The notes beneath the pieces were generated by a model that saw only the letters and a list, made by a program, of their open reading frames with translations, ran no database searches and had not been told where the DNA came from. A stretch of 64,000 nucleotides of DNA from the NCBI RefSeq assembly GCF_001625305.1, contig NW_017802379.1:6713567-6777566 (forward strand), written 5' to 3'. Made by a program: the position numbers and the translations under genes. This stretch comes from Branchiostoma belcheri. Its lineage: Eukaryota > Chordata > Leptocardii > Amphioxiformes > Branchiostomatidae. This document shows, in pieces, positions 46,744 through 57,694 of the stretch. Positions within the stretch are counted from its first letter, which is position 1; each line of letters opens with the position of its first letter.

Positions 46744-47932
46744 ATGGGATGTGCGCCAAGCTTCGCCATAGTCATAGACCCCGTCAGATTTGAAAGAGAA
46801 AGCCTGTACAATGCGGCAGGTAAGTTTGTAACGTTACGTGACGCCAAGGTTGTTTTAAAAGATAACAACAGATGGTCGCGGCACCCAAGGACAACGTTTA
46901 TAAGGTATTCCCGTGACTCCGTATCTTCATTCTGACTACAATTCCATCTAAAACTGTGTTTTTGCCGGGTTTTTGTTCTAGAAATGTTAGACTTATATGA
47001 ATATTCGGTGCTATGACACTTGTTACCGGGGTTCAGTTTGAAACATCTACGTTTAGAATGCATGTTCGATTGGCGTTCCTTCGAATCGTGCACTTTTAAT
47101 TTTCCGCTAGTTGAGTGTACGCTGCACGCTTGGTAGAGTGTAAGAATGATCAGTTCATTTTTATCGTTATTCTGAGGCACCAGCAGTACCTTTCTTCATA
47201 CATGTATCTACACTGGTAAAGGCGATGTCGCATTCGGTGTACAATGCTAGCGTACCTATGACAAAACCGTACGTAGTCGACAAGGAAGTATTACGTACAT
47301 AAACCTTTTCCGATATCCGTACGACACATTCACGACGTAATTCTGTCGTAGGACAAATGTGAGTTGGTCCATATAGGTAGAGGTTGTATGTGATGATAGT
47401 CGTTTTGGAAATACTACGCCACTAACTCAAAAATTACAAGGAGCGTTACTGCTGTTCTATAGTATTAAATACTCATAAACAATTCAAACTCTACTGCTAA
47501 ACAAATACGTTGACGCTGAAATAGAGTGATGGATGTCACTCGAAACGTATCGTTTACCTTGATGCCAAACCATAATCAATGTTACTGAAGTGATTGACAA
47601 AATGTTGCATCAATTTCTATGTTTACTGTGGATTTTCTAACATCGCCACGTAGGTGTGTGCGCTCTACCCGAGAAGAGAAAAGCGCCCCCTACCGCTTCA
47701 GAAAAAGCGTGCACGACTCACTGTTCTGACCTCCTCGCCGAGAGACTGGCGATCAAGGAGGCCAGGATGTTATTTGAGAGTGAGTACCACCCATCGCGAA
47801 CGTGTTGGAGAGAGGTTTCAGATATTTCCAGAAGCACACATGCTGTAATCGTTCTTCTCAGTAATAGTAGTAGTAGTAGTAGTAGTAGTAGAAGTAATAG
47901 TAATAGTAGTAGTAGTAGTAGAAGTAATAGTA

Positions 47933-47995
<63 letters not shown>

Positions 47996-49986
47996 ATAGT
48001 AGTAGTAGTAGTAGTAATAGTAGTAGTAGTAGTAGTAATAGTAGTAGTAGTAGTAGTAATAGTAGGAGGAGGAGGAGCAGTAGTAGCAATAGTAGCAGTA
48101 GTAGTCGGCCATCATTACATTTACATTCTAAATATTTTCAATAGAATCCTCCCTTCTCATATATAATCCTATCTGTGCATTTCCCCGTTTGCAGCAGATA
48201 CGAATTATAAAGAGTTGATGGAACAGTACCCAAAGTGGACCGAGGACGATATCAACGCCTTCAGAATGCAGTTTAAGTCCTTTGATCTCAATCAGGATGG
48301 CCTAATTGACTACAGAGAACTGTGAGTTATCATAAATAATAACTAGAAAAGGTAATATTTGCAAAGCAAATGCATTATGTAAACCTTTGCATATGGTCTG
48401 CTCTGTTAATAATTTTTACCCAAACAGGAGTCAAAATCCCTCCTGCTATAAAATTGCAACATTACGTAACCCAACACCAGTTACCATGGTCACAGACGTC
48501 TGGGTCCAGGTCATTGACATTTTGTGTTTGGAGAAGAGGAAACTGAGCAAAAACATATGTTTTCCTTCGGTAAACATAATAATTTGGCTCGAGGGCAAAG
48601 ATCATGCTCGAGGGCTTGTACAGTGTAAAAGAAAGTAAAGTAATGCATGGGGAACATACAACTAATGCCTGATTAATTTATACTACTAAAAATTGCTATT
48701 TATTGGATTTAATTCTCTCTTTGAAGGCAGTGGATAATGAATAGTCCCACGTCCTGCATTATAAGTGTTTTTTGTGAGCCTAGTAGAAACGTAGTCTTTT
48801 TGTGATATTTAAAATGATAAAAGGGTGGGGGGAATTGTGTTTGAAATATAAGTCTAGTTTATATCGCTAATATGCTTGGTCGATTATGATTCTACTGTCC
48901 TACTGGACTCCATTATTAGATACTATTTGCGGTACTGGCTATAATTTTGTGCAAATTTGTGCTGCTTTCCCCTTGGTATTTCAGAGCAGTCATAAAAATG
49001 CAGATTGACTGTGGCGCCTGCATCAAACATGTGACCTTGAAATCTAGTATTAAGTCTAACGGTGTATCAGATGACGTCATACAGACCCTGTGGTGCCGTT
49101 GTGTTTATTTCACACGTATTTCACCGCCGGCGGGTTACAGGGTCTTTCCTTGGTGCTGAAATCGGAGCGCCTCCTAGCAGATCACATCGGTACTGCAAGT
49201 TTCTGCTCCTCTGCGTGTGCCAAATCGCAGGATCATATTTCCTTGTCTTGTATCCACTTTAGGTGCCAGGTACTTGACGAGATGGGCGACGAGTCGAAAG
49301 AAGAGGTCAGACGAGAGTACTTCAAACAAGTGGATGTAGACGGGTCGGGGGCGGTCGATTTTGAGGAATTTCTAGTGGTGCGTTCTGTCAGTTTATTCTC
49401 TGTGTGTCTGGTTGTGCAACCTTTGATTTGAATAGATTTATGCTTTCTGCTAACGTTACTCGCTGATGATGCTATGTGAAAAGAATTGAAGCCCTTTCCA
49501 TGAATAGTTTAATCAGGAATGATCGAATAGCCAAGTTCTTTATTCACAACAGTTCTTTTTAGCAAGAGCCGACGTTTCGATAACTGTCTGTCATCTTCAT
49601 CAGGGCTAATATTATTCTGTGCACTGAAGCTAGGTGTTACTGGTTCACTGAAACCCTTTCGTTGTCTTTTCTTTTCTCCAATGTTCTATCAGTTGATTGA
49701 CCAGGTCACAAATTGTAAGGAATAGCAGACGTTTTGATGACCGTCTGTCATCTTCATCATGACAGACGGTCATGCTGATATTACTGTTTTTCTGTGCACT
49801 GAGGCTAGGTGTTACTGGTTCACTGAAACCCTTTGTTGTCTTTTCTTGTTCTATTAGTTGATTGACCAGGTCACAAACAGTGACAACTCGGGCGGCCTGG
49901 GCATGATGTGCTCCAGAGGAACGGAAAGCGTTCGCAAACTGCGCAGACTCACGTTTGAACAGCAGCTCAACTACGGGCTTTTCTGA
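46744..49986 (+). CDS. Two-EF-hand calcium-binding protein with dual-acylation N-terminus
   Basis: Exons 46744-46819, 47654-47779, 48195-48321, 49263-49377 and 49858-49986 join in phase by GT-AG introns to give 190 residues. MGCAPS at the start fits N-myristoylation (G2, S6) with a neighbouring cysteine for palmitoylation, predicting membrane attachment. Two canonical loops follow: DLNQDGLIDYRE and DVDGSGAVDFEE, each with acidic or oxygen ligands at 1, 3, 5 and 12 and glycine at 6. The tail is basic (SVRKLRRLTFEQQLNYGLF). It probably acts as a calcium sensor at membranes; the exact subfamily is not recognised. The acceptor of exon 3 is a GCAGCAG tandem site allowing a one-codon choice (48195 or 48198). 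A partial copy of the last exon lies upstream of it, at about 49692-49725. Confidence 0.87.
47863..48110. repeat. (AGT)n trinucleotide tract, intronic
   Basis: About 80 AGT units, with AAT and GAAGT interruptions and an AGG/AGC-rich end, lie in intron 2 of the EF-hand gene. Poly-Ser, poly-Leu and poly-Tyr frames over it are artefacts. Confidence 0.98.
48341..48580 (+). mobile_element. Short non-autonomous element B, in an intron
   Basis: Starts near AACTAGAAAAGGTAATATTT with the palindrome ATTTGCAAAGCAAATGC and runs through CAACACCAGTTACCATGG to GTTTTCCTTCGGTAAACAT. It sits 20 bases after the exon 3 donor of the EF-hand gene. Confidence 0.82.
48590..49262. other. Remainder of EF-hand gene intron 3
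   Basis: Single-copy-looking DNA, except for TTTCCTTGGTGCTGAAATCG at 49146-49165, which matches dispersed repeat F (51.7, 55.3 and 57.0 kb). Confidence 0.5.
49565..49905. repeat. Tandem duplication of about 170 bp that includes an exon start
   Basis: AGGTGTTACTGGTTCACTGA with ATTGACCAGGTCACAAA occurs at about 49630-49715 and again at 49808-49880, with CTGTCATCTTCATCA before each. The second copy contains the true last exon of the EF-hand gene. The first has a CTATCAG acceptor and reads LIDQVTNCKE before a stop. A perfect 15-base inverted repeat (49737-49751 with 49759-49773) sits at the junction. Confidence 0.88.
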
Positions 49987-50415
49987 CACAAGAAACTGAT
50001 CTCTATCTTAGTGAACTGAAAACATTAAATGCCTGGTTGTTGGGTGGGCGAGTGATAGTACGGCTTATTTCGGTGTGGCGATGTCCTATAGTGCATATAT
50101 TTTTATTAGTCATTTTACTTTCCATGAAACATGATGATGTGTATGTATGTGTTACGAAACCGACAGTCGAAACTGCGACATTATGTGGCATGGATTGACC
50201 CTATGACGTCATTTTATTCTCACCTACTGATTGGCCAGAAAACATGAAAACGCGATGATGTTTTGAAGCTAGTTTTGTTATGATCCATTCCATACCCATA
50301 AGACTCATTTATGTGTGTGCCTTTTTTTGCATTTTAGGGCTCATTTTTTACAAAGCCGTCCTTTGACTTTTAAGAGTCGACGTATAATATTTCACGTCGG
50401 TTCTACTATTTAAAG

Positions 50416-50421
50416 AATAAA
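50416..50421 (+). promoter_or_regulatory. Polyadenylation signal of the EF-hand gene
   Basis: AATAAA 430 bases after the stop codon, followed by ATAAAGAATATTGTTG. Confidence 0.5.
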
Positions 50422-50429
50422 AACGTTGT

Positions 50430-51540
50430 CATAAAGAATATTGTTGCCATCTTTTCTACAATCCATGGAAAAATAAGTATGAATGCAGATCCATGTATGG
50501 TCTTACGTGCACCTCAGCCAGACAGTCAGGTATTCGTGTGTGGTTCTGTATGAATTATGGAGATGAAATATCGAAAAATTTCTTTGCGTCACGTAATCAC
50601 TTTGATATTCACGCTGGATGAGAGTCAAAATGATTTCAAAGATCTCAGACGTTACGAAGCGTAAGACGCGTATTAGACGGTACTTACGGCGGCCGTCTTG
50701 TGAAGTGTTCTGACGTTTGATGACGTCAGTACGTCTCCCACAACGTGCAACAACTGATCGTCTTTGGTCGTAACAAGACCTGGGAACGTGGTGCTGACGT
50801 CACATTTCATTCCTCACCCTGGGAATGAGATTCATTGCCGCCATGTGTCTTCAAAGGAAGTCCTTCGAATTTATTTACGGAGACGGGAATACACCTTGGT
50901 AGCAGCTGCCAAAAAGTGTTTCGGTATTTCTCTCTACACACACACCGCATCTTTAGCTGTGGCAGACGTTAAAATATATTGCAATGTTTTATTCAACATG
51001 TTGCGGTCGGATTCCTTGATGAAGAAACTCACCGTGCCAAGTCTGTCGACCTTTGAAACAGTTGGCTCTAATCCCTACCAGCGTCGTAATGGCGGCCAAG
51101 AGAAATAAAAAAAAACTAAAGACATAGAAAATTCATCATCTCCAGCGAGCCGACCCACGGTACCAGCCATCCATTTCATCGATATCTTGTCATCCTTCCC
51201 TCGTATAAGTTATTAACAGCCGTGCATTTGCAAGATCGTTCCCGGTCCCAGAGGACCCCCAGCCGCGCGTTCCGTTCCTACGCATCCCGTGCAAATACGT
51301 GTGAAGAATACGACTTGTCTCGCCCATTAGCTGAAACGACATATCAGCGGAGGATGAGGCGGCCAGTGGCTAGTGTGGAATACCTAAATAGCGGGTTCTG
51401 CAATGATAGAATATTGCCAAATTGATAAGGGCGCCTGTAGGGCTAGTTAGTAGCGCATGGTGGCGCTGTTTTGGGGCAACAACCTGGGACTATAGCAGCG
51501 GGACTTGAAGGGATTTTGTTGCCAACATTCAAGCTTCCTG
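50430..51540. other. Intergenic, nothing recognised
   Basis: Two chance frames (114 and 67 codons) have no splice context or recognisable domains. TGACGTCA-like sites occur at about 50720 and 50795. Confidence 0.4.
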
Positions 51541-51549
51541 TACAATTTA

Positions 51550-51965
51550 TCCATATGGATCTCGACAAATAGGCTCGTGATTTAGGGCTAAAGCTGGATG
51601 TAGTCTTCAGTCAATCCCACTGCAATTTTCCTAAAGGACCTCTCATGTTTGTTGCTCTTACTTTTGGTACGTATCTCATTATCTGAGCGATCTATGGGGT
51701 CTTTCCTTGGTGCTGAAACCACCTGTATAACAACATCAGCGCGTTCTACCTTATAATACAGTAGTTCTGTTTCTATCTTTTGTCAAGTAACTGCTTGCGA
51801 TAATCTTCACTATCAATTACATGCTAACAAAAACCCACATTACCTAAAAATAAATAAATCGATGAATTAGCGATAAAAAATACTTATTCTAAAAAACTAC
51901 GTGTATCAAGGGAAATCATAGACGTGGGCACAATCGAAACGATGAGAGGAAAAATAGACTAGGAA
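51550..51965 (+). repeat. Dispersed repeat F, copy 1
   Basis: Shares CGACAAATAGGC, GGTCTTTCCTTGGTGCTGAA, TATAACAACATCAGCGCG, CAGTAGTTCTG and GAGGAAAAATAGA in the same order with the copies at 55.2 and 57.0 kb. No terminal inverted repeats or coding capacity were seen. Confidence 0.8.
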
Positions 51966-51969
51966 TTTT

Positions 51970-52590
51970 TAGCAGACATTCTAAACAAAATGAATGGTCC
52001 CGGTTGTGGCAAGCTCTCAGTGTGCACCATAGTTATGGCGCCGTGTAACACACCGCCCTGTAAGTGATATGATAATATGTCGCACTGTAAATGTTCCACA
52101 TAAAACCCCCCTAACACGGCATGAACGCCACGGCAAACGGCCTGTACTTAGCCAATTGGGGCAGAAATGCGCAGTGGAGGTCTTTACTTTTATGAACACT
52201 AGACACTTGCCGCGAGAGCTGTAATGGTTGGAAAATTCGCCGTTACGAATTCGAAAGCGATAAAAAAGAAGAAAAAAAACGCAGCGGTTGTTAGATATGT
52301 ATCCAGCACATCTCTCTCTATCGCTGGCCTGGGCACCGGCCTGGGCTAATCGATCGCAACCTTGACCTTCCAAATCATGCACATGCCTGTACCAGTCAGC
52401 GACTGTAAAACGGCTGATAAATCATGGGCCACGAAACTGTGTGATTTGACTATGTAAAACGCCTGGAGCTCTGCTATACTATGATGTGTACTAGCTACGT
52501 ATACGGCACAGTACCGATCCAACCGCCCTGGTTTGATGTTAGTTGTAAAAGTGGGAGGTGCCATAGCTGCTTCGTACGTTTCTCTGATGC
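51970..52590. other. Intergenic, nothing recognised
   Basis: Includes an A-rich tract at about 52262-52280. A 121-codon minus frame is not convincing. Confidence 0.4.
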
Positions 52591-52591
52591 A

Positions 52592-52945
52592 GAACCATCC
52601 CAAAGTGTACAACCATCCCACAATGTGCAACCATCTCGCGTTGTGCAACCATCCCACAGTGTGCAACCATCTCGCGTTGTGCAACCATCCCACAGTGTGC
52701 AACCATCTCGCGTTGTGCAACCATCTCGCGTTGTGCAACCATCCCACAGTGTGCAACCATCTCGCGTTGTGCAACCATCCCACAGTGTGCAACCATCTCG
52801 CGTTGTGCAACTATCCCACAATGTGCAACCATCTCGCGTTGTGCAACCATTCCACAGTGTGCAACCATCTCGCGTTGTGCAACCATCCCAAAGTGTATAA
52901 CCATCCCACAGTGTTTAACCATCCCACAGTGTGCAACCACCGCGT
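52592..52945. repeat. 18-bp minisatellite, about 20 units, dimeric
   Basis: Two 18-base variants, CAACCATCCCACAGTGTG and CAACCATCTCGCGTTGTG, mostly alternate, giving a 36-base higher-order period; a few dimers are broken (two CTCGCG units in a row at about 52710). Since 18 is divisible by three, every frame stays open on both strands, which explains the long repetitive peptides. Confidence 0.97.
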
Positions 52946-52949
52946 TATG

Positions 52950-54490
52950 TGTGCAGTCATCCCATTTTTTTTTGCAAAAAAAAAAAACTTTTTTTATCTC
53001 ATCATCTGCTTACAGACTGTAATCTGCTTGGAGATCAGCCGCAGTTAGTCTATCAAAAAATCCCAGATAAACCCGTCATAACCCGGATGTTCCAGATCTT
53101 CTCCGGAAGCACGCGGCTAGATCTCCAAACAGATGTGTGGGGGTTCACAAAACCAAGCCAAAGTCCAAAACATCTGCCCGACGATTAGGTAGATCCAGCC
53201 CTCCGATATATGCAGGGCACGCCGTTTAGGCTGTCGGAAACCAACTCGCCAAATCAAATTAGACCCCGCGCAGTTTATCAGCCGCGAAGGTGTAGTCCCG
53301 GGGCGGCGGGACAACGTTTCTAATTCCGCCATGTCTGAGGAGAAAAATTGCCCCCAAGGTCTAGGTCTCCGCTCGAAGCCACGGCGAACATACCAATGCG
53401 GGGAGGCTTGAGCTGACACACCGGGTACCGAGTAGACGGAAGGTCTGATATTCCCGACACGGGTACCACACTTCATCATCATTCACACAAGATCAATAAG
53501 TTCAAGTTCGGGTACAAATTACCCCCTAAATAAACATCCTCAGCCTTTTTACTCCGACAATCCAACCGTACCTCATACAGTCATATCGTCAATAAATCGA
53601 TGGGATATTTTCATTTATTCATTTGCGATATCCCGGTAGAATATGTTCCTGTCGATTTTGACATGTTCGTTTTTGACAGTGGAGTGAATTCGGGAGTATA
53701 ATGGCCGACCGAGGGTCAAGTAGACATAAATATGTTCATGAAACTATGACCGAGAACGAAAATTGATGTCTGTGCTTATTCGTAGCCTCCCGTCGTTCAA
53801 ATGTACTTGTACATGTGCGGTCTATGCAACAAGTTTGCTCCTGTATCTAATGTTTTCTCGAAGACAGATCGGAAAGTGGAATCGCTAAAACATATATCCA
53901 GATATTCTGCAGGAAACATGATTGTAATATTTAATTATGCCATATAAAAGTATGCTTCCCCTCTATTAAATACATGCTAGATTTAAGATTCTAGAAAATC
54001 GTATACTTAAAAAATTGCAGAATCCTTTCGGACGAATTCTGACATTCCTATAGTTCTTACAGATACAAACTGTGAAGCTAAGGACATCTCAAAACCAAGC
54101 CGCTGTTTTGAAGTATTGATGCGACATTAATAGTTGCCTTCTATTCCTTTACTTTCTCTTATTCAACCTTAGTCCACACACATTTATTGAATGGGTGATA
54201 TCGGGCAATATCTGCTTGTATCAAAACGCGTTACCTAAAAATGGAAATAACCAACTTCAGAGCAATTCTTAATCTATTGATAGCCTTAAGTGATGTTTGC
54301 TGTTTTTGGTGTGTAACTAAATATAAATCTTGACTTCTGATGAAAGGTCAATGACCTGGCCTGCCCCAAATTGCACATTATCCCGTCCTAAGGTCCGTCT
54401 GGGTTAATAAGATCGATAAAAGTCAGTCCGACCCTGAGTTACAGGTAACTGGTCAAGCGGTCGACGATTTGCTTATAATATCTCCCACAT
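52950..54490. other. Intergenic, nothing recognised
   Basis: GC-rich at 53080-53480, where a 121-codon minus frame has no recognisable domain; AT-rich afterwards. Confidence 0.4.
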
Positions 54491-54501
54491 GCCATAACAT
54501 G

Positions 54502-54995
54502 ACTCGGCGTAACACACCAGCTTCGCAGGCACGCGGCGCGGCGGCAGCTGGCTACATTACACCGAACGACGTGTTACACCTAACCCTTGAACATCTAACT
54601 CTAAACATTGTTTAAAGCTATCTAATGAGTAATAATAATGCCCCTACTGTACTTGGTGACAACGAGTTCCACTCTGCAATAGTTCTAGGAAAGAATGAAT
54701 TTTTGAACACCTCTATCCTTGGTTGATAACTCTGGTACTTGAAGGCATGACTATTTCTTGTTCTTTATTCTGAGCTGGTATTAGGTACTTAGTAGTTGGT
54801 ACGTCCACCAGTTTATTAGTCATCTTGTACATGGATAGTCTGGACATTTTTCGTCTGTCTTCCAATGACACCCACTGTAGGTTTCTTTTCATTTCCGTAA
54901 AATCAGCACCCCTTTCAAAGTTGTTCATGCATAATCTTACTGCTTGATTTTGTACCCTTTCCACTTTATCTTTGTCTTTCTTTTTAGACATGACT
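54502..54995 (-). mobile_element. LINE family A, RT C-terminus plus 3' UTR
   Basis: The minus strand reads KVERVQNQAVRLCMNNFERG, then LQWVSLEDRRKMSRLSMYKM, TNKLVDVPTTKYLIP and, after a frame break, the WNSLPP-type block; the GC-rich tail common to family A follows. VQNQAVRLC and LEDRRKMSRLSMYKM are typical of the thumb and C-terminal region of CR1/L2-like polymerases. It is 5'-truncated and inactive, and is the longest family A copy here. Confidence 0.88.
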
Positions 54996-54999
54996 CAAT

Positions 55000-55215
55000 G
55001 ACTCCGGAAAGAATATTAAACGATAACTGTTACTGCCTGTGACAAAATTATAAAACAACACTAAGATACAGATAATGATACAATAGAGTATATATAGAAA
55101 GAGTGAAATTCTTACTCCAAACGCAAACGTATTCCGTAATCTCTCTACTCTACTACATGACCTGCCAATCCGGTTTACACCAGTACAGACCGGATAGGCA
55201 GGTTTCCCGGACGAT
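55000..55215. other. Flank of the LINE copy, nothing recognised
   Basis: AT-rich, with CCTGCCAATCCGGTTTACAC and ACCGGATAGGCAGGT forming a weak inverted pair at about 55160-55202. Confidence 0.4.
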
Positions 55216-55640
55216 GTACCCATATTGATGTCGACAAATAGGCCCATGGTTTACCGGATGTAGCTGGCTACAATTGCCAGCTCACGGCACTTTGCGTAAG
55301 GAATATCATGTTTGTGGTTGTTTCTTTGATGCGAATCATATTACACGGGGTCTTTCCTTGGTTCTGAAATCACATGTGCAACAACACCAGTGCGTTCATA
55401 CGTTATATACAGTAGTTCTGATCTAGGAGGTCAACTATCTTTCCATGTGTACTTGTGATAATCTTTACTGCCAATGAAATGCTAACAAAAACCTATATAC
55501 GCAACAAAAAAGAGGTAAATCAAGGAACAAAACTTATTCTGAAGAAGATAACTGAATCATGAAAAATCACAGGGTAAAAAATTATTGGTAAAATGAACAC
55601 GGTAACGATTACAGGAAAAATAGAATAAGAATAGATCTTT
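55215..55640 (+). repeat. Dispersed repeat F, copy 2
   Basis: Same block order as copy 1: TCGACAAATAGGCCCATGG, GGTCTTTCCTTGGTTCTGAA, GCAACAACACCAGTGCG, CAGTAGTTCTG, AAATGCTAACAAAAACC and GGAAAAATAGAATAAG. Confidence 0.8.
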
Positions 55641-55644
55641 CCCA

Positions 55645-57025
55645 CTTTTTGTTGAGCTAATAATAAAAGACAAATATTGATGATGAAATAGTGCAGGTAA
55701 AACTTTGCGTTGCACTGTAGAAAGAGAAAATCGACGATTTACGTCTTTTATCTCCATACCCCCAAGTGCTACGTCTAAAAAGAATGAGAAGTTTCATTGG
55801 ACGCCTTGTCTGCGTGCCATTCTTCACATAAGCCATTTTAAGTCGCATGAAGATAAGGAAAACAAGTAGGCGCGGTTGGAAATGCATCTATCCCGCCTCG
55901 TTTGATTTTATCTTGTGTGTCTTCAAGCGCAGCAGACGGGTTCTGTAATGAACAGTTCCACAATCTACACAGCAGGGGCGTCACAAAGCACGTACACGCG
56001 CCGCACAACAGGTGTCCGCTTTATGAGAAGGTGATAACATCAGCAGCTATTCATTCTCTAGTTTCTCCTGCTTGAGGTTAAAGGATCAAGGTAAGCAACC
56101 GCACTGTTTCATGCCGGCAACTTCAGAGTCATATACGTGTGCTGTTGCCACGCCTCCGTGTATGTTCAATTCTGAATTGAATTTTTGCGGTGTACTAGTA
56201 TGTATTCTATATGTTACAGATCGCTTTTTTGTCATCTGGTGCTTTATTTCTTCAAATTGTCCATTTATGTAACTATTTTGTTGAATCTTTACATTTCTTT
56301 GCTACGCCTCTGCAGTTTGTATCTTCAGTTCTGAATTGGTTGCGATCTTTGGATTCTATACGCCACATACAAATCGACTTTTTCGGCATTTGGTGTTTTA
56401 TTTCTTCGCATATATTCCATCTGTGTTAACTATTTGTTAATCTACAGCTTTCTTCTGAACTTTTAAGAGATTTTTAAAAGTCTCTATGACCTTTTTCTAT
56501 TTCCAGTAGCCACCCAAAAACCAATATAGCCAACCAAAAACTTGGCTACAAGAGATATTGACAACTTAATCGAATAGATAAATGGTATAAAAGGTTTGTG
56601 TGTAATTTAAAGGAGGAATGCACCCAAGAATTTTGATGAGAACCATCGACGCTGCGAAGAAGTGGATACAAATGGACAACAGTAGCAAAGGTGTCCCACA
56701 GTCAACTGTCTGTCTAACGAAGGAGACACCGCCTTGACATGATCATCATTCCTCCCATCTATCTTCAACGCTGATTGGCCAATCAATCTATTCCTTGGCC
56801 CACAAGTTTGAAAGACCGTCACCCTAAGTACGACGACACTCATACCATGACCAGCCGTCGTTATATTGGCTATAATATCATCCTTGGCTTACCCAGGTCT
56901 AAATAAAGATTTATTGCATTGGGCCATGTATACATACGTCCAGATCTGGGCCCATGCATTTTATCATATCAAATGAATGCATGATATAAACAGTGTGTGT
57001 TGGGGCAAGAGAATGTCATCATTTG
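55645..57025. other. Intergenic, nothing recognised
   Basis: Short chance frames only. 56150-56420 contains two loosely similar halves (TCTGAATTG, ATCTGGTGCTTTATTTCTTC and ATTTGGTGTTTTATTTCTTC), an old internal duplication. Confidence 0.4.
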
Positions 57026-57029
57026 GTAT

Positions 57030-57260
57030 TTTGGGTCTGTCCTTGGTGCTGAAATCGCCTGTATAACAACATAAGCGCGTTGTATCTTGTATAGTAGTTC
57101 TGGTCTATAAAGTAAACTTATCTTTTGACATGTAATTGCTTGCAATAATCCTGATCATGACTACCAATTAAAAGCTAACCAAATCTGATAAACTATGTCA
57201 AAAAAGTATCTGTACTACACTTGACTTTCCCTGTTCTTGTTCTTGTTATTATCATTCGCT
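57030..57260 (+). repeat. Dispersed repeat F, copy 3 (shorter)
   Basis: GGGTCTGTCCTTGGTGCTGA, TATAACAACATAAGCGCG, TAGTAGTTCTGGTCTAT, TGTAATTGCTTGCAATAATC and AAGCTAACCAAA align with copies 1 and 2. The upstream part is absent. Confidence 0.78.
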
Positions 57261-57694
57261 TGTTCGTCACAGTTGATAACTTCTTCGCACATCGCGTAAA
57301 TTATCGTTATATTCAACGGAAGGCAGATAAAAAAAAGGCGACGGCGATAAAAGAAAAGATTTAATTAAGACCGACGTTGACTTGAATCAGCGATAGGTGT
57401 GAAAGCAAATTTGAGAAGATCTTTACTGCAAGCCTTGGGGAGGACATGATGTAGCACCAGATTAGGGGTAGATATTGTAAAGGCGTGTGAGTTGTGGGGT
57501 TGGCGGGACGTCCTAGAGGGACGCGCGGCGTGGCCCCCTACAGGTACGTGTGGCGGTAAAACCTCCGCACGTAACTCGCACGCCAAGGGAGGCTTACAGA
57601 CAGAGAAATGTCATTAATCACGTTAGAGGGAAGGAGATATCTTGTAGTCCGTGCACGGCTCGCCAGCCCAGGACACACCCGTACATCACTTCTC

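Noticed and set aside
47656..48144. Poly-serine, poly-leucine and poly-tyrosine proteins
   Set aside because: They are translations of the intronic AGT tract; only the first 126 bases belong to a real exon.
49380..49431. Readthrough of EF-hand exon 4 (VRSVSLFSVCL...)
   Set aside because: The GTG/GTGCGT donor and in-phase downstream exon give a better ending; readthrough is intron sequence.
52481..53048. Repetitive proteins (HNVQPSRVVQP-like, CNHPTVCNHLAL-like)
   Set aside because: The 18-base minisatellite is open in every frame on both strands; there are no splice sites or signal peptides supporting a gene.
53117..53482. 121-codon minus frame in GC-rich DNA
   Set aside because: No homologous motif, signal peptide or splice context; frames of this length occur by chance in GC-rich sequence.
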